Assembly: GCA_034437315.1 (NCBI GenBank) | Contig: DAOTUC010000108.1 | Location: forward strand, 1-29,201 | Direction of reading: 5' to 3' | Origin: DSAR01 sp034437315 | GTDB lineage: Bacteria; Chloroflexota; Anaerolineae; B4-G1 | DNA length: 29,201 nucleotides | In this document: piece after piece, positions 1 through 8,022 of the stretch | Numbering within the stretch: position 1 is the stretch's first letter | Layout of the letters: each line of letters begins with the position of its first letter | Program-made: the position numbers and the translations under genes | The notes under the pieces: model-generated | Told to the model about the DNA's origin: nothing | The model's database searches: none | Seen by the model: the letters and a program-made list of their open reading frames with translations, nothing else

Positions 1-12
1 GGCGCGCTCCCG

Positions 13-40
13 TTGACAATTGATAATGAGGCGGTATAAT
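13..40 (+). promoter_or_regulatory. Near-consensus sigma-70 promoter
   Basis: A perfect TTGACA (13-18) and a perfect TATAAT (35-40) are separated by 16 bases. This is the best promoter match seen in the window. It points into the repeat-rich leader and then the histidine kinase gene, so it would give a leader of roughly 420 nt. The start of transcription, near position 47, is inferred. Confidence 0.7.
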
Positions 41-83
41 CGGCTCGTTGCCAACCCGCCAAACGAGCGGTGGTTAATCAAAA

Positions 84-232
84 GGGTGTGTTTCAAATAC
101 TTTGAGCGTTGTTTGTAGTGCGGGCGCTAGATAGCGGCGCTGGGTAGCGGCGCTGGGTAGCGGCTTCAGCGCGCTTTTACGGCGATAAATCGCCTACTAC
201 GAGCCTTGCCTCAAATGAAATGAAAAGCGCCC
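84..232. repeat. Palindromic MITE/REP-like element, copy 1
   Basis: The unit begins GGGTGTGTTTCA and ends with a near reverse complement of that sequence (GAAAAGCGCCC at 222-232). It carries three 13-bp minisatellite units (125-137, 138-150, 151-163) of the form CGCTgggtAGCGG, each able to fold on itself. A perfect small hairpin GGCGA-TAAA-TCGCC lies at 181-194. GTAGT at 115-119 can pair with ACTAC at 196-200, so the whole unit is an imperfect long hairpin. It is about 90 percent identical to the copy at 242-403. No coding content is evident. Confidence 0.75.
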
Positions 233-241
233 GAATGAAAT

Positions 242-403
242 GGGTGTGTTTCAAATGCTTTGAGCGTTGTTTGTAGTGCGCGCGCTATCTAGCGGTGCTG
301 GGTAGCGGCGCTGGGTAGCGGCGCTAGATAGCGGCTTCAGCGCGCTTTTACGGCGATAAATCGCCTACTACGAGCCTTGCCTCAAATGAAATGAAACGCA
401 CCC
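242..403. repeat. Palindromic MITE/REP-like element, copy 2
   Basis: This is a second, tandem copy of the element at 84-232. It begins GGGTGTGTTTCA and ends TGAAACGCACCC, giving terminal inverted repeats with one mismatch over 12 bases. It has four 13-bp units (283-295, 296-308, 309-321, 322-334) against three in copy 1, which explains most of the length difference. The hairpin GGCGA-TAAA-TCGCC is at 352-365. GAATGAA occurs on both sides (233-239 and 404-410) and could be a target-site duplication or simply part of the repeated unit. The kinase reading frame is open back into this copy (ATG at 391). Confidence 0.75.
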
Positions 404-468
404 GAATGAATTCCTGGGTAGGAGCCCAACCCCCGTTGGGCGGTTTTAGCACAGAAACGGCCGATAAG

Positions 469-2484
469 ATGACCGATAAAACGACGAAAACACGCGCCCC
501 CCGCATTCTCATCGTGGAGGATGAGGGCATCATCGCCATGCGCCTTGAGCGCTTGTTGACCCACCTGGGTTACGAGATCGTTGGGATGGCGTCCCGAGGC
601 GAAGAAGCGCTCCGGCGGGCGGCGGAACAGCCCCCCGACCTGGTGCTGATGGACATCCAATTGGCGGGCGATCTGGACGGCGTCGAGACGGCGTCCAGGA
701 TGCAGGCCTGGCTCGATGCGCCCATCATCTATCTCTCGGCCCATCCGGAGCGGATGGTGATGGAAGAGACCCAGCGCACACAGCCCTACGGTTTTCTCTC
801 CAAGCCGGTGCAAAATCAAGAGTTGCGCGCCGCGGTCGAGATGGCGCTCTACAAACACCGGATGGAAACCCAACTGCGGGAGAGCGAGAAGAAGTACCGC
901 TTGCTGGCGGAAAACGTGGAAGACGTCATCTGGCAACTGAACGAGACGCTAGACGCTTACACCTACGTCAGCCCATCGGTCACCCGCCTGCTGGGTTACA
1001 CGCCGGACGAGATGATGAGGATGCCTCTGGAGGCCCTCCTGGCGCCCAATTCTCGCTCACAAATTCAGACGATGATGAGGGATTGGCTGGTCGAAGGATC
1101 GCGCGCAGAGGAAGACGAAGAACGCCGCAGAATAGACGCCCCACACACGTGGGAAGCGGAATACGTCCGCAAAGACGGCGAGACGATCTGGGTGGAGAGC
1201 AGAACGCGGCCGTTGTGGGACGAAGGCGGCGCATTCCGAGGCCTGGTAGGCGTCACGCGCGACGTCAGCGAGCGCAAACGGGCGGAGCGCGTCACGCAGG
1301 CGCGCCTCCGCATCGCAGAGGCCTCCACGACCCGATCCTCCGAGGCGCTGATGCAGATGACGCTGGACGAGATCGAGGCGTTGACGGGCAGCGAAATCGG
1401 TTTCTATCACCTGGTCCTCGAAGACCAGGAGACACTCGCGCTCCAGACCTGGTCGACGAACACGTTGCAAAACATGTGCCGGGCGGAGGGCAAAGGCAAA
1501 CATTATCGGGTATCCGAGGCCGGGGTGTGGGTCGATTGTTTACACGAACAGGCGCCGGTCATTCACAATGATTACGCCGCTCTGCCCCATCGCCAGGGAT
1601 TGCCGACCGGACACGCGCCGGTCATTCGAGAACTGGTCTTCCCCATCATGCGCGGGGGCCGCGTCGTCGCCATCCTCGGCGTGGGGAATAAAGCCAGCGA
1701 CTACGAGCAGCGAGACGTGGACCTCGTCTCGTTGTTGGGCGACTTCTCCTGGGAGATCATTGAACGAAAACGGGCGGAGGAGGCGCTGCAGGAGAGCGAG
1801 GAAAGATACCGCGGCCTGGTGGAACAATCGTTACAGGGCATCGTCATCGCCCAGGATGACCCGGTGCGGCTCGTATTCGTTAGCCAGGCGATGCAGACGA
1901 TCACCGGCTTCTCCCCGGAAGCGCTGAAAAGCTTCACCCCTCCACAACTCGCGGCATTGATCCACCCTGACCACCGAGAGACCTTTTTCAAGAACTTTCG
2001 CAATCGCCTTCAAGGGCAGGATGTGGCGCCTCGGGCCGAATACCGGGTCATTCACAAAAGTGGGGCGGAGCGCTGGGTCGAGATATACAGCGTGTTGATC
2101 GAATACGAAGGGGCGCCCGCCACGCAGACCGTTTTCCTGGACGTCACCGAGCGGGTGCTGGCCAACGAGGCGTTGCGAAAAAGTGAGGCGAGCCTGCGAA
2201 AAGCCAACGCCGCAAAAGACCGGTTTTTCTCCATCATCGCCCACGACTTGAAGACCCCCCTGCTGGCAGTGACGAGCGGCGCCGAGATGCTCAAGGAGCA
2301 CCTGCAAAATCACGACGATCAATTCGCCGGTGAAATGTCCCAGGAATTGCACCACGCCTCCCGGCATCTATCGAAACTGCTGGAGAGCCTGCTGACCTGG
2401 TCCCAGACACAGCGGGGGAAAATACCCTATAACCCTACTGCGTGGACGTCTACGTCGCGGCGTACGCTTGCATCGACCTCCTGA
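469..2484 (+). CDS. Hybrid receiver-PAS-GAF-PAS sensor histidine kinase, N-terminal part (frameshifted)
   Basis: This is a signalling kinase. From ATG 469 the domains run: CheY-like receiver (about residues 10-125; acidic pair D18/E19, phospho-acceptor D62 in LVLMDIQ, conserved lysine K112 in LSKPV), PAS/PAC (about 142-265), GAF_2-type GAF domain (about 275-430), second PAS/PAC (about 440-565) and HisKA with the H-box HDLKTP (H592). There is no membrane segment, so it should be cytoplasmic. The frame remains open upstream to ATG 391, but that start lies inside the repeat element and adds sequence that does not look like the family, so 469 is preferred. Neither start has a clear Shine-Dalgarno. 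After YNPTA the frame goes wrong and stops at 2484. The ATPase domain continues in another frame (2442-2912), so as read the gene lacks its catalytic domain. Confidence 0.85.
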   Translation: MTDKTTKTRAPRILIVEDEGIIAMRLERLLTHLGYEIVGMASRGEEALRRAAEQPPDLVLMDIQLAGDLDGVETASRMQAWLDAPIIYLSAHPERMVMEETQRTQPYGFLSKPVQNQELRAAVEMALYKHRMETQLRESEKKYRLLAENVEDVIWQLNETLDAYTYVSPSVTRLLGYTPDEMMRMPLEALLAPNSRSQIQTMMRDWLVEGSRAEEDEERRRIDAPHTWEAEYVRKDGETIWVESRTRPLWDEGGAFRGLVGVTRDVSERKRAERVTQARLRIAEASTTRSSEALMQMTLDEIEALTGSEIGFYHLVLEDQETLALQTWSTNTLQNMCRAEGKGKHYRVSEAGVWVDCLHEQAPVIHNDYAALPHRQGLPTGHAPVIRELVFPIMRGGRVVAILGVGNKASDYEQRDVDLVSLLGDFSWEIIERKRAEEALQESEERYRGLVEQSLQGIVIAQDDPVRLVFVSQAMQTITGFSPEALKSFTPPQLAALIHPDHRETFFKNFRNRLQGQDVAPRAEYRVIHKSGAERWVEIYSVLIEYEGAPATQTVFLDVTERVLANEALRKSEASLRKANAAKDRFFSIIAHDLKTPLLAVTSGAEMLKEHLQNHDDQFAGEMSQELHHASRHLSKLLESLLTWSQTQRGKIPYNPTAWTSTSRRTLASTS

Positions 2485-2912
2485 AAGAGAGCGCCGCCCA
2501 GAAACAGATCACAATCGCCAACAAGATTGAGGCGGGCGCCCTCGTATACGCAGATAACAATATGCTGGACGCCATTCTGCGCAATCTGCTTTCCAACAGC
2601 ATCAAATTCACCCCCCACGGCGGAGAGATCGCCATTGAGGCCCAGACGCGGGATGGGTTCGTCGAGATCGCCGTCGTCGATAACGGCGTCGGGATGAGCG
2701 AGGACAAGGTACAGCGGCTGTTCAAATTGGGCGAGCGCAACCTATCCACCGCTGGCACATCTGGCGAAATCGGCGCCGGCCTGGGATTGATCCTTTGCCG
2801 GGAGTTCGTGGAAAAACACGGGGGCGAGATCCGGGCGGAGAGCCAGAAAGGTCAGGGAAGCAAGCTGACGTTTACGCTGCCCCGTTTCGATCGGGATGAA
2901 GAGGATAAATAG
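2442..2912 (+). CDS. Histidine kinase HATPase_c domain, C-terminal part of the frameshifted gene
   Basis: This frame carries the missing ATP-binding domain of the kinase that starts at 469. It has an N-box (NLLSNSIKFTP), a G1 box (DNGVGM) and a G2 box (GAGLGL). Joining the two frames at about 2433-2441 restores a normal kinase sequence (YNPTA followed by VDVYVAAYACIDLLKE), which fits the loss of one base. The second frame has a TAA at 2430-2432, so a shift can only happen in the roughly ten bases after it. There is no ribosome binding site before GTG 2442, so independent translation is unlikely. This is either a true inactivating mutation or a sequencing or assembly error. The ORF ends 25 bases before the methyltransferase start. 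Confidence 0.8.
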   Translation: MDVYVAAYACIDLLKESAAQKQITIANKIEAGALVYADNNMLDAILRNLLSNSIKFTPHGGEIAIEAQTRDGFVEIAVVDNGVGMSEDKVQRLFKLGERNLSTAGTSGEIGAGLGLILCREFVEKHGGEIRAESQKGQGSKLTFTLPRFDRDEEDK

Positions 2913-2937
2913 GCGTAACGATTCGGAGGCAGACCAT

Positions 2938-3771
2938 ATGACGCAACCTTATCAGGCCCTATCGGCCATTTACGACCTCGCCGGGTGGGGGTATTTCGCC
3001 GAGCGAATGGCCGGCCGTATGCTCCGCCTGGCCGAGGCGCACAATTTGCGCGAGATTGAGCACGTGGTCGACGTGGCCTGCGGCACCGGCATCGCTGTGG
3101 CGGCCTTCGCCCAGGCCGGCTACCGCGTCACCGGGATCGATCGCTCGCCGCACATGTTGGAGCGGGCCCGCCAGCGCATCGACCAGGTAGAAGCGACGAA
3201 ACGTCACACGCAACCCATCACGCTGATTGAGGCCGACATGCGCGATTTCACCCTCCCCGACGGCGACCAGCCGGCCGACCTGGTCACGTGTATGTACGAC
3301 AGCCTCAACTATCTCCTGAAGCAGGACGACCTGGTCGCCGCCTTCCGCTGCGCGGCCCAGGCGTTGCGCGCGGGCGGGCTCTACATCTTCGACGTGAACA
3401 CCCTGTTCGGCCTGGCGGAAGAATGGAACAGCAACGACTTCATCCAGTACGATTCGGAGGACCTGTTCATCGCCGGGCGCACGCGCTGGGACCACGAGCG
3501 GGCCATCAACACGCTGACCTTCCACGGGTTTATCCGGGAAATCGAGGGGGATATTTGGAAGCGATTTACCGAGGCCCACGTCCAGCGGGGGTATCCCGTG
3601 GACGTGTTGCGCGCGCTCTTGCAAGAGGCTGGCCTGACCCCCCTGGATGTCTACGATGCTGGCCGGCGATCGGGCCCAAAAGCCGGGGAGGAAGAACGAA
3701 TCGTAAGAGAGGACGTGCAGACCGGGCGCGTGCTGATCGTCGCGCGGAAAGAAGGGACGAACGCCGCATAG
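2938..3771 (+). CDS. Class I SAM-dependent methyltransferase
   Basis: The 277-residue protein has a Rossmann-type methyltransferase fold. Motif I is VVDVACGTG (residues 43-51), the acidic end of strand 2 is VTGIDRS (64-70), and a later strand reads DLVTCMYDSLNYLL, as in small-molecule methyltransferases with an adjoining beta-rich lid. The lid follows as the ITLTFHGFI region after residue 190. The start is fixed by GGAGG at 2925-2929, eight bases before ATG 2938. The frame is open a little further upstream, but that part overlaps the kinase end. The substrate cannot be told from sequence. It lies 25 bases after the kinase gene and may share its transcript. Confidence 0.85.
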   Translation: MTQPYQALSAIYDLAGWGYFAERMAGRMLRLAEAHNLREIEHVVDVACGTGIAVAAFAQAGYRVTGIDRSPHMLERARQRIDQVEATKRHTQPITLIEADMRDFTLPDGDQPADLVTCMYDSLNYLLKQDDLVAAFRCAAQALRAGGLYIFDVNTLFGLAEEWNSNDFIQYDSEDLFIAGRTRWDHERAINTLTFHGFIREIEGDIWKRFTEAHVQRGYPVDVLRALLQEAGLTPLDVYDAGRRSGPKAGEEERIVREDVQTGRVLIVARKEGTNAA

Positions 3772-3778
3772 CCCTCTT

Positions 3779-3839
3779 GGCCGCCGCCCGCTGATGCACA
3801 TGATGGGTTCCGTTGGATGGATCGAAGCGGGCGGCGGCC
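3779..3839. repeat. 14-bp perfect inverted repeat (large stem-loop)
   Basis: GGCCGCCGCCCGCT (3779-3792) is the exact reverse complement of 3826-3839, with a 33-base loop. It starts eight bases after the methyltransferase stop. The next bases (ATATTGCCTC) contain no T run on the plus strand, so it is not a classical intrinsic terminator. It could still terminate transcription, or protect the 3' end of the kinase-methyltransferase mRNA. Confidence 0.6.
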
Positions 3840-3938
3840 ATATTGCCTCACGTGGAAAATCTGGCCCAGCGTTACAATGCCAAAGCGATCTTTCTACAAG
3901 TGATAGGGTAATATCCTCCCTCTGTGTGACGCCTCGGG

Positions 3939-3966
3939 TTGCTCTCCTGTGTCCGTGTGCTAAAAT
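3939..3966 (+). promoter_or_regulatory. Possible promoter for ppx
   Basis: TTGCTC (3939-3944) and TAAAAT (3961-3966) are 16 bases apart. The -10 box is good and the -35 box is weak. It would give a leader of about 30 nt before the phosphatase start. Confidence 0.4.
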
Positions 3967-4003
3967 GGGTTGGTAGATCGGTAAACTGGTGTTTGGAGAG
4001 TGG

Positions 4004-5596
4004 ATGATGACTAACTTGGAAGCGCGTCGTGTTGCCGTCATTGACCTGGGTTCGAACACGGCCCGCCTGATTGTGATGAATGCCACGCCCGGTTACAGCT
4101 ACCGGCTGGAGGACCAGGTGCGGGAGGTCGTGCGCTTGCGCCAGGGGATGACGGAACAGGGATTGAGTGAGCGAGCGATGGCGCGAGCTTTCTCGACTTT
4201 GCGGTTGTTCAAGCGGTTCTGCGATAGCACCGGGGTCGATACCATCCTAGCCATCGCGACCAGTGCGGTGCGCGAGGCGGCCAACGGCGCCCAGTTCGTC
4301 GACCAAGTCGCTCGCCAGATCGGGCTATCGCTCCAGGTGCTGGATGGCGAGCGCGAAGCTTATTACGATACACTTGGCGCCCTGAACGAGGTACCGGTGT
4401 GGGAGGGGAAGGTGATCGACATCGGCGGCGGCAGCGTCCAGGTCAGCGACGTACGTGAGGGACGTTTCGTCGCCGGCGCGTCAGTCACCCTGGGCGCACT
4501 GGCGCTGACCGAGCGCTTCGTTCAAAACGACCCGATCAAGAAATTGGAATACGAGGCCATTGAGGAGGAGATTGGGCGCCAACTGGACACCATCACCTGG
4601 CTAGAAGAAAAGAAAAATGAGAAACTGGTTGGGTTGGGGGGCGCCATCCGCAACCTGGCCAAAATTGAGGCTGCCCGTCAGGATTATCCCCTGAATACCC
4701 TCCACGGCTTTTGCCTGCACCGGGATTCGGTCGAGGAGAGCATCGAATTGTTCCGTGACCTGCCCCTGGAGGAGCGAGAGCAGATCGACGGCCTGAAGAG
4801 TGATCGGGCCGACATCATCCTGCCCGGCGCAATGGTGCTCCTGGCGATTATGGCCCGTCTCAAGGTCGAGAAGGCGGCGATTTCGGAAAACGGCGTGCGC
4901 GAAGGGATCTTCCTCGAGCAGTTCTGGCAGCACTTGCCCTACCCCGTCATCCCTGACGTGCGCCACTTTAGCGTGCTCAACCTGGCCCGTAACTACCAGT
5001 ACGAGGAGAAGCACGCCAATCACGTCCGCTTCCTGGCCGGGCGGCTGTTTGAGCAACTGTCCCCGCTGCACGGTTACGATCTGGCTGAACGGGAACTCTT
5101 GGATGCCGCCGCTCTCTTGCATGATCTGGGCCGCATCGTCGGGTACAACAGCCATCACAAACATTCTCAGACGCTCATCGCGTACAACGGACTACCCGGC
5201 TTCTCCCCGCGCGAGATCGCCCTCATCGCATTGTTAGCCCGCTACCATCGCAAGGGAACCCCCGACGTCTCCGATTACGATCTGATCTTGGACGGCGACG
5301 ACGAAACGCTCCTGCTTCGCCTGTCCGCCATTCTCCGCCTGGCCGAATGCCTGGAGCGAGGTCGCAACGCCCTGGTTGACGACGTCGTCGCCGCCTGGCA
5401 CGACGACGAACTCCGCTTGACACTTATCACCGACGAATATCCCGCCGTCGAACTATGGCAGGCCCGGCGCAACGCTATCCCCCTGGTCGAGATGGCCTAC
5501 GGTCGCCCCGTCCACCTCGATAGCTTCGTCCCACCGATTCTAAGTTGCTCGCCCAACGGGAGTGTCACCTTAAGCCGCGACAGCACTGACAACTAA
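4004..5596 (+). CDS. ppx: Ppx/GppA phosphatase family protein with C-terminal HD domain
   Basis: This is an exopolyphosphatase or guanosine pentaphosphate phosphatase, an enzyme that splits phosphate from polyphosphate and/or pppGpp in the cytoplasm. The actin-like ATPase fold is clear: VAVIDLGSNTARL (D14 to L21), the IATSAVREA segment, and the second phosphate loop IDIGGGS (D139). The C-terminal third carries an HD-type domain with LLHDLG (H373, D374) and LLARYHRKG. The 530-residue length is normal for the Ppx plus HD architecture. GGAG at 3995-3998 favours ATG 4004 or ATG 4007; GTG 3989 lies ahead of that site. Polyphosphate and ppGpp activity cannot be separated from sequence. Confidence 0.9.
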   Translation: MMTNLEARRVAVIDLGSNTARLIVMNATPGYSYRLEDQVREVVRLRQGMTEQGLSERAMARAFSTLRLFKRFCDSTGVDTILAIATSAVREAANGAQFVDQVARQIGLSLQVLDGEREAYYDTLGALNEVPVWEGKVIDIGGGSVQVSDVREGRFVAGASVTLGALALTERFVQNDPIKKLEYEAIEEEIGRQLDTITWLEEKKNEKLVGLGGAIRNLAKIEAARQDYPLNTLHGFCLHRDSVEESIELFRDLPLEEREQIDGLKSDRADIILPGAMVLLAIMARLKVEKAAISENGVREGIFLEQFWQHLPYPVIPDVRHFSVLNLARNYQYEEKHANHVRFLAGRLFEQLSPLHGYDLAERELLDAAALLHDLGRIVGYNSHHKHSQTLIAYNGLPGFSPREIALIALLARYHRKGTPDVSDYDLILDGDDETLLLRLSAILRLAECLERGRNALVDDVVAAWHDDELRLTLITDEYPAVELWQARRNAIPLVEMAYGRPVHLDSFVPPILSCSPNGSVTLSRDSTDN

Positions 5597-5680
5597 AGGA
5601 AAAATTCACCGAACACGTAGTGAACGTAAGTCAAGATTCGACCTGGAGTGGTAGGATGAGCAAGTTAGAAAGGAAGCGCG

Positions 5681-7240
5681 ATGAAAGCCTCTGAGCATCA
5701 AAAGGCCGAGGGGATTCTATGGACCGACCAATATCAACTGACGATGGCTCATCTATACTATCGGATGGGCTTACACGAGCGCCAGGCCCAGTTCGACCAT
5801 TTCTTCCGCAGCTACCCCAATTATGGGGCGCATCAAGCCGGGTACTGCATCAACGCCGGGCTGGAATGGTTGCTCGACTGGATCGCTGACGCTCGTTTCA
5901 GCGACGAGGACGTCGCATACCTCCGAAGCCAGACGGGGCGGGAGGACAAGCAGACCTTCGACGACGATTTCCTTGATTGGCTCCGGGAGAACGGCGCGTT
6001 TGAGGCGATCACCATGCGGGCCATTCCCGAGGGGCGGGTAGTCCATCCCAACGCGCCATTGACAGTCGTGCAGGGCCCGTTGGCAATGGCGCAGATTCTG
6101 GAGACGCCCTTGCTCAATTACTTGAACTATCCCACCCTGATCGCCGCCAAGGCCTCGCGGATTCACCAGAGCGCCCGGGGGCAATTGCTCCTGGAGTTTG
6201 GCCTGCGACGGGCCCAGGAGCGGGGAGCCAGCGCTGGCGCGCGGGCGGCCCTGATCGGTGGGGCCGATTTCACCTCTAACGTGGGTATCTCGCGCATCCT
6301 GGATTATCCACCCCAGGGAACCCACGCCCACAGCATGGTCCAGGTCTTTATGGCATTGGGAGAAAGCGAATTGGACGCCTTTCGCGCTTACGCCGACGTG
6401 TATCCCGACAATTGCCTCCTGCTGGTCGATACCGTGGATACGCTGGAGAGCGGCATCCCCAACGCCATTCGGGTCTTCGAGGAATTGCGAGAGAAAGGGC
6501 ACGAACCGGTGGGCGTGCGCTTGGATTCCGGCGACCTGGCTTACCTGAGCCTCCAGACAGCCAAGATGTTGAACGAGGCCGGTTTCCCCGACGTGTCCAT
6601 CGTCCTCTCCAACCAGCTGGACGAATTGGTCATCTGGCAGATCATCGCCCAGATAGAAAAGGAAGCGCCCCGTTACGGTGTAGACGCCGATCATCTGATC
6701 CATCGCCTGGTCTACGGCGTGGGGACGCGCCTGATCACCTCTCAAGGGGCGGCGGCGCTGGATGGGGTGTACAAGTTGGTGGCGGTGCAAGACGAGGCCG
6801 GTGACTGGTCCCCGGCGATTAAGCTCTCGGAGACCCCGGCCAAGGTGCCCAATCCGGGGCACAAACACGTCTGGCGCGTGTACGATCGGCGAGATAAGGC
6901 CGTCGTCGATCTACTCAGCCTCGACGACGAGGACCCGCGGGAGATGGAAGAGTTGCGCCTCCATCACCCGACGCAGCACGCGGTTTACCGAACGCTGAAG
7001 CAGGATGAAATCTCAGAGATCGAGCCGTTGCTGGTCGATATTCTGGACGAAGGAAAGCTGGTCTACGATTTTCCGCCCATTGAGGATTTGCGCCAGCAGC
7101 GCCAGGCCGATCTGGAACGCTTGGATGCGGGCGTCTGCCGGATCGTGAACCCTCACCGGTATCACGTCTCGCTCACAGAGCGCCTGTGGAACCTGAAGCA
7201 GACGCTGATCCAGTCAATGAAGGGAGATAGCAATGTTTGA
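5681..7240 (+). CDS. pncB: Nicotinate phosphoribosyltransferase
   Basis: The enzyme joins nicotinate and PRPP, with ATP hydrolysis, to make nicotinate mononucleotide in the Preiss-Handler route of NAD salvage. The 519-residue protein shows the family landmarks: WTDQYQLTMAHLYY near the N terminus, a GADFTSNV segment, and GTHAHSMVQ (H215/H217) in the region of the phosphorylated histidine, followed by VRLDSGDL. AAAGGAAG lies a few bases before ATG 5681. The gene's stop overlaps by 8 bases the start of the phosphoribosyltransferase remnant (ATG 7233), so the two were probably cotranslated. Confidence 0.93.
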   Translation: MKASEHQKAEGILWTDQYQLTMAHLYYRMGLHERQAQFDHFFRSYPNYGAHQAGYCINAGLEWLLDWIADARFSDEDVAYLRSQTGREDKQTFDDDFLDWLRENGAFEAITMRAIPEGRVVHPNAPLTVVQGPLAMAQILETPLLNYLNYPTLIAAKASRIHQSARGQLLLEFGLRRAQERGASAGARAALIGGADFTSNVGISRILDYPPQGTHAHSMVQVFMALGESELDAFRAYADVYPDNCLLLVDTVDTLESGIPNAIRVFEELREKGHEPVGVRLDSGDLAYLSLQTAKMLNEAGFPDVSIVLSNQLDELVIWQIIAQIEKEAPRYGVDADHLIHRLVYGVGTRLITSQGAAALDGVYKLVAVQDEAGDWSPAIKLSETPAKVPNPGHKHVWRVYDRRDKAVVDLLSLDDEDPREMEELRLHHPTQHAVYRTLKQDEISEIEPLLVDILDEGKLVYDFPPIEDLRQQRQADLERLDAGVCRIVNPHRYHVSLTERLWNLKQTLIQSMKGDSNV

Positions 7241-7568
7241 CGATAGAAAGGACGCTGGCCAGCAATTGGCTCAGGCCTTGGAAACGTACCGAGACCGCCG
7301 CCCGCTCATTTTAGCGATTCCTCGGGGCGGCGTGGAGGTGGGGTGCCAGGTGGCGCGGCATCTCAACGCCGATTTGTCCTTGTTGATCGCGCGGAAACTC
7401 CCCTTCCCCGTGGAGGAGAGACCGCTGGAGGGCGAGACGGTGAGCGCAATCGCCTTGATAGGGGAGTTAAGATTAGAGGAGGTACAATGGAAGAGAACGT
7501 CAATGTGCCGGTTCGCAAGCAATCGTCGGCGGTGGTGGAGGATACGTCCTCGAAACCCGAATCGGTGA
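7233..7568 (+). pseudogene. Truncated phosphoribosyltransferase remnant
   Basis: The first 80 or so residues resemble the N terminus of bacterial phosphoribosyltransferase-domain proteins of about 210 residues: FDDRKDAGQQLAQAL, then LAIPRGGVEVG, then RKLPFPVEERP. Family resemblance stops around 7470, where the ribosome binding site of grpE begins. The rest of the ORF is only the grpE start read in another frame. The PRPP-binding VDDG-type motif, which lies further on in the family, is missing, so no activity is expected. It still overlaps the pncB stop in normal operon fashion, so the break is probably fairly recent. See the finding on the grpE-dnaJ cassette. Confidence 0.7.
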
Positions 7569-8014
7569 TTCCCGGAGCGGTCGAGGCGGAATCTGTCGCC
7601 GAGTGGCGCGACCGGGCGCTGCGGCTCCAGGCGGAGATGGAGAATTTTCGCAAACGACAGCGACGGCAGGCCGAAGCGCGCGTCGCCGAGGAACGGGAGC
7701 GCTTGCTGCGCGCTTTCCTACAAGTGGACGATGACCTGGAACGGGCGCTCAATGCAGACGTAACCGATATTGAGGACTTACGACAGGGGATCGAAGTGAC
7801 GCGGCAGACGCTGCGCCAGATTCTGTCCCAGGAAGGGGTTGAGTTGATCGACGTCCAGGGCCAGCCCTTCGACACCCGGTGGCACGAGGCGGTGGGCTCA
7901 ATCTCGCACCGGATGGCCGGCGTCGCGCCGGATACAGTCGCCCGCGTGGTGCAGCCCGGCTACCGCATTGGGGAACGGCTCCTGCGACCGGCCCGCGTGA
8001 TCGTGGCTATCTAG
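7487..8014 (+). CDS. grpE: Nucleotide exchange factor GrpE
   Basis: GrpE drives ADP release from DnaK in the Hsp70 cycle. The 175-residue protein has a charged variable N terminus, a long helical segment (EMENFRKRQRRQAEAR, then AFLQVDDDLERAL), and the beta-domain hallmarks GVELIDVQGQPFDTRWHEA and VVQPGYRIGERLLRPARV. A strong Shine-Dalgarno (AGAGGAGG, 7475-7482) fixes ATG 7487. The frame is open upstream to 7343, but that part is read out of frame from the phosphoribosyltransferase remnant. dnaJ follows after 8 bases. No dnaK is present in the window. Confidence 0.93.
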   Translation: MEENVNVPVRKQSSAVVEDTSSKPESVIPGAVEAESVAEWRDRALRLQAEMENFRKRQRRQAEARVAEERERLLRAFLQVDDDLERALNADVTDIEDLRQGIEVTRQTLRQILSQEGVELIDVQGQPFDTRWHEAVGSISHRMAGVAPDTVARVVQPGYRIGERLLRPARVIVAI

Positions 8015-8022
8015 AGGATTCA

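Noticed and set aside
84..411. CRISPR array
   Set aside because: The repeats are two long palindromic units with a 13-bp minisatellite inside, not short repeats with unique spacers of constant length.
2414..2432. Programmed -1 frameshift at the GGGGGAAAA run in the kinase
   Set aside because: A TAA at 2430-2432 in the second frame would stop translation just after such a shift, and the heptamer does not fit the X XXY YYZ pattern.
2959..4086. Long minus-strand ORF opposite the methyltransferase
   Set aside because: It is a by-product of GC-rich codon use on the plus strand, where motifs and a ribosome binding site support the methyltransferase.
5656..5694. Possible 12-codon leader peptide overlapping the pncB start
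   Set aside because: It has no convincing ribosome binding site of its own and no amino acid pattern pointing to attenuation.
5771..6868. Long minus-strand ORF opposite pncB
   Set aside because: It is an antisense shadow of a well-supported gene, with no ribosome binding site or motif.
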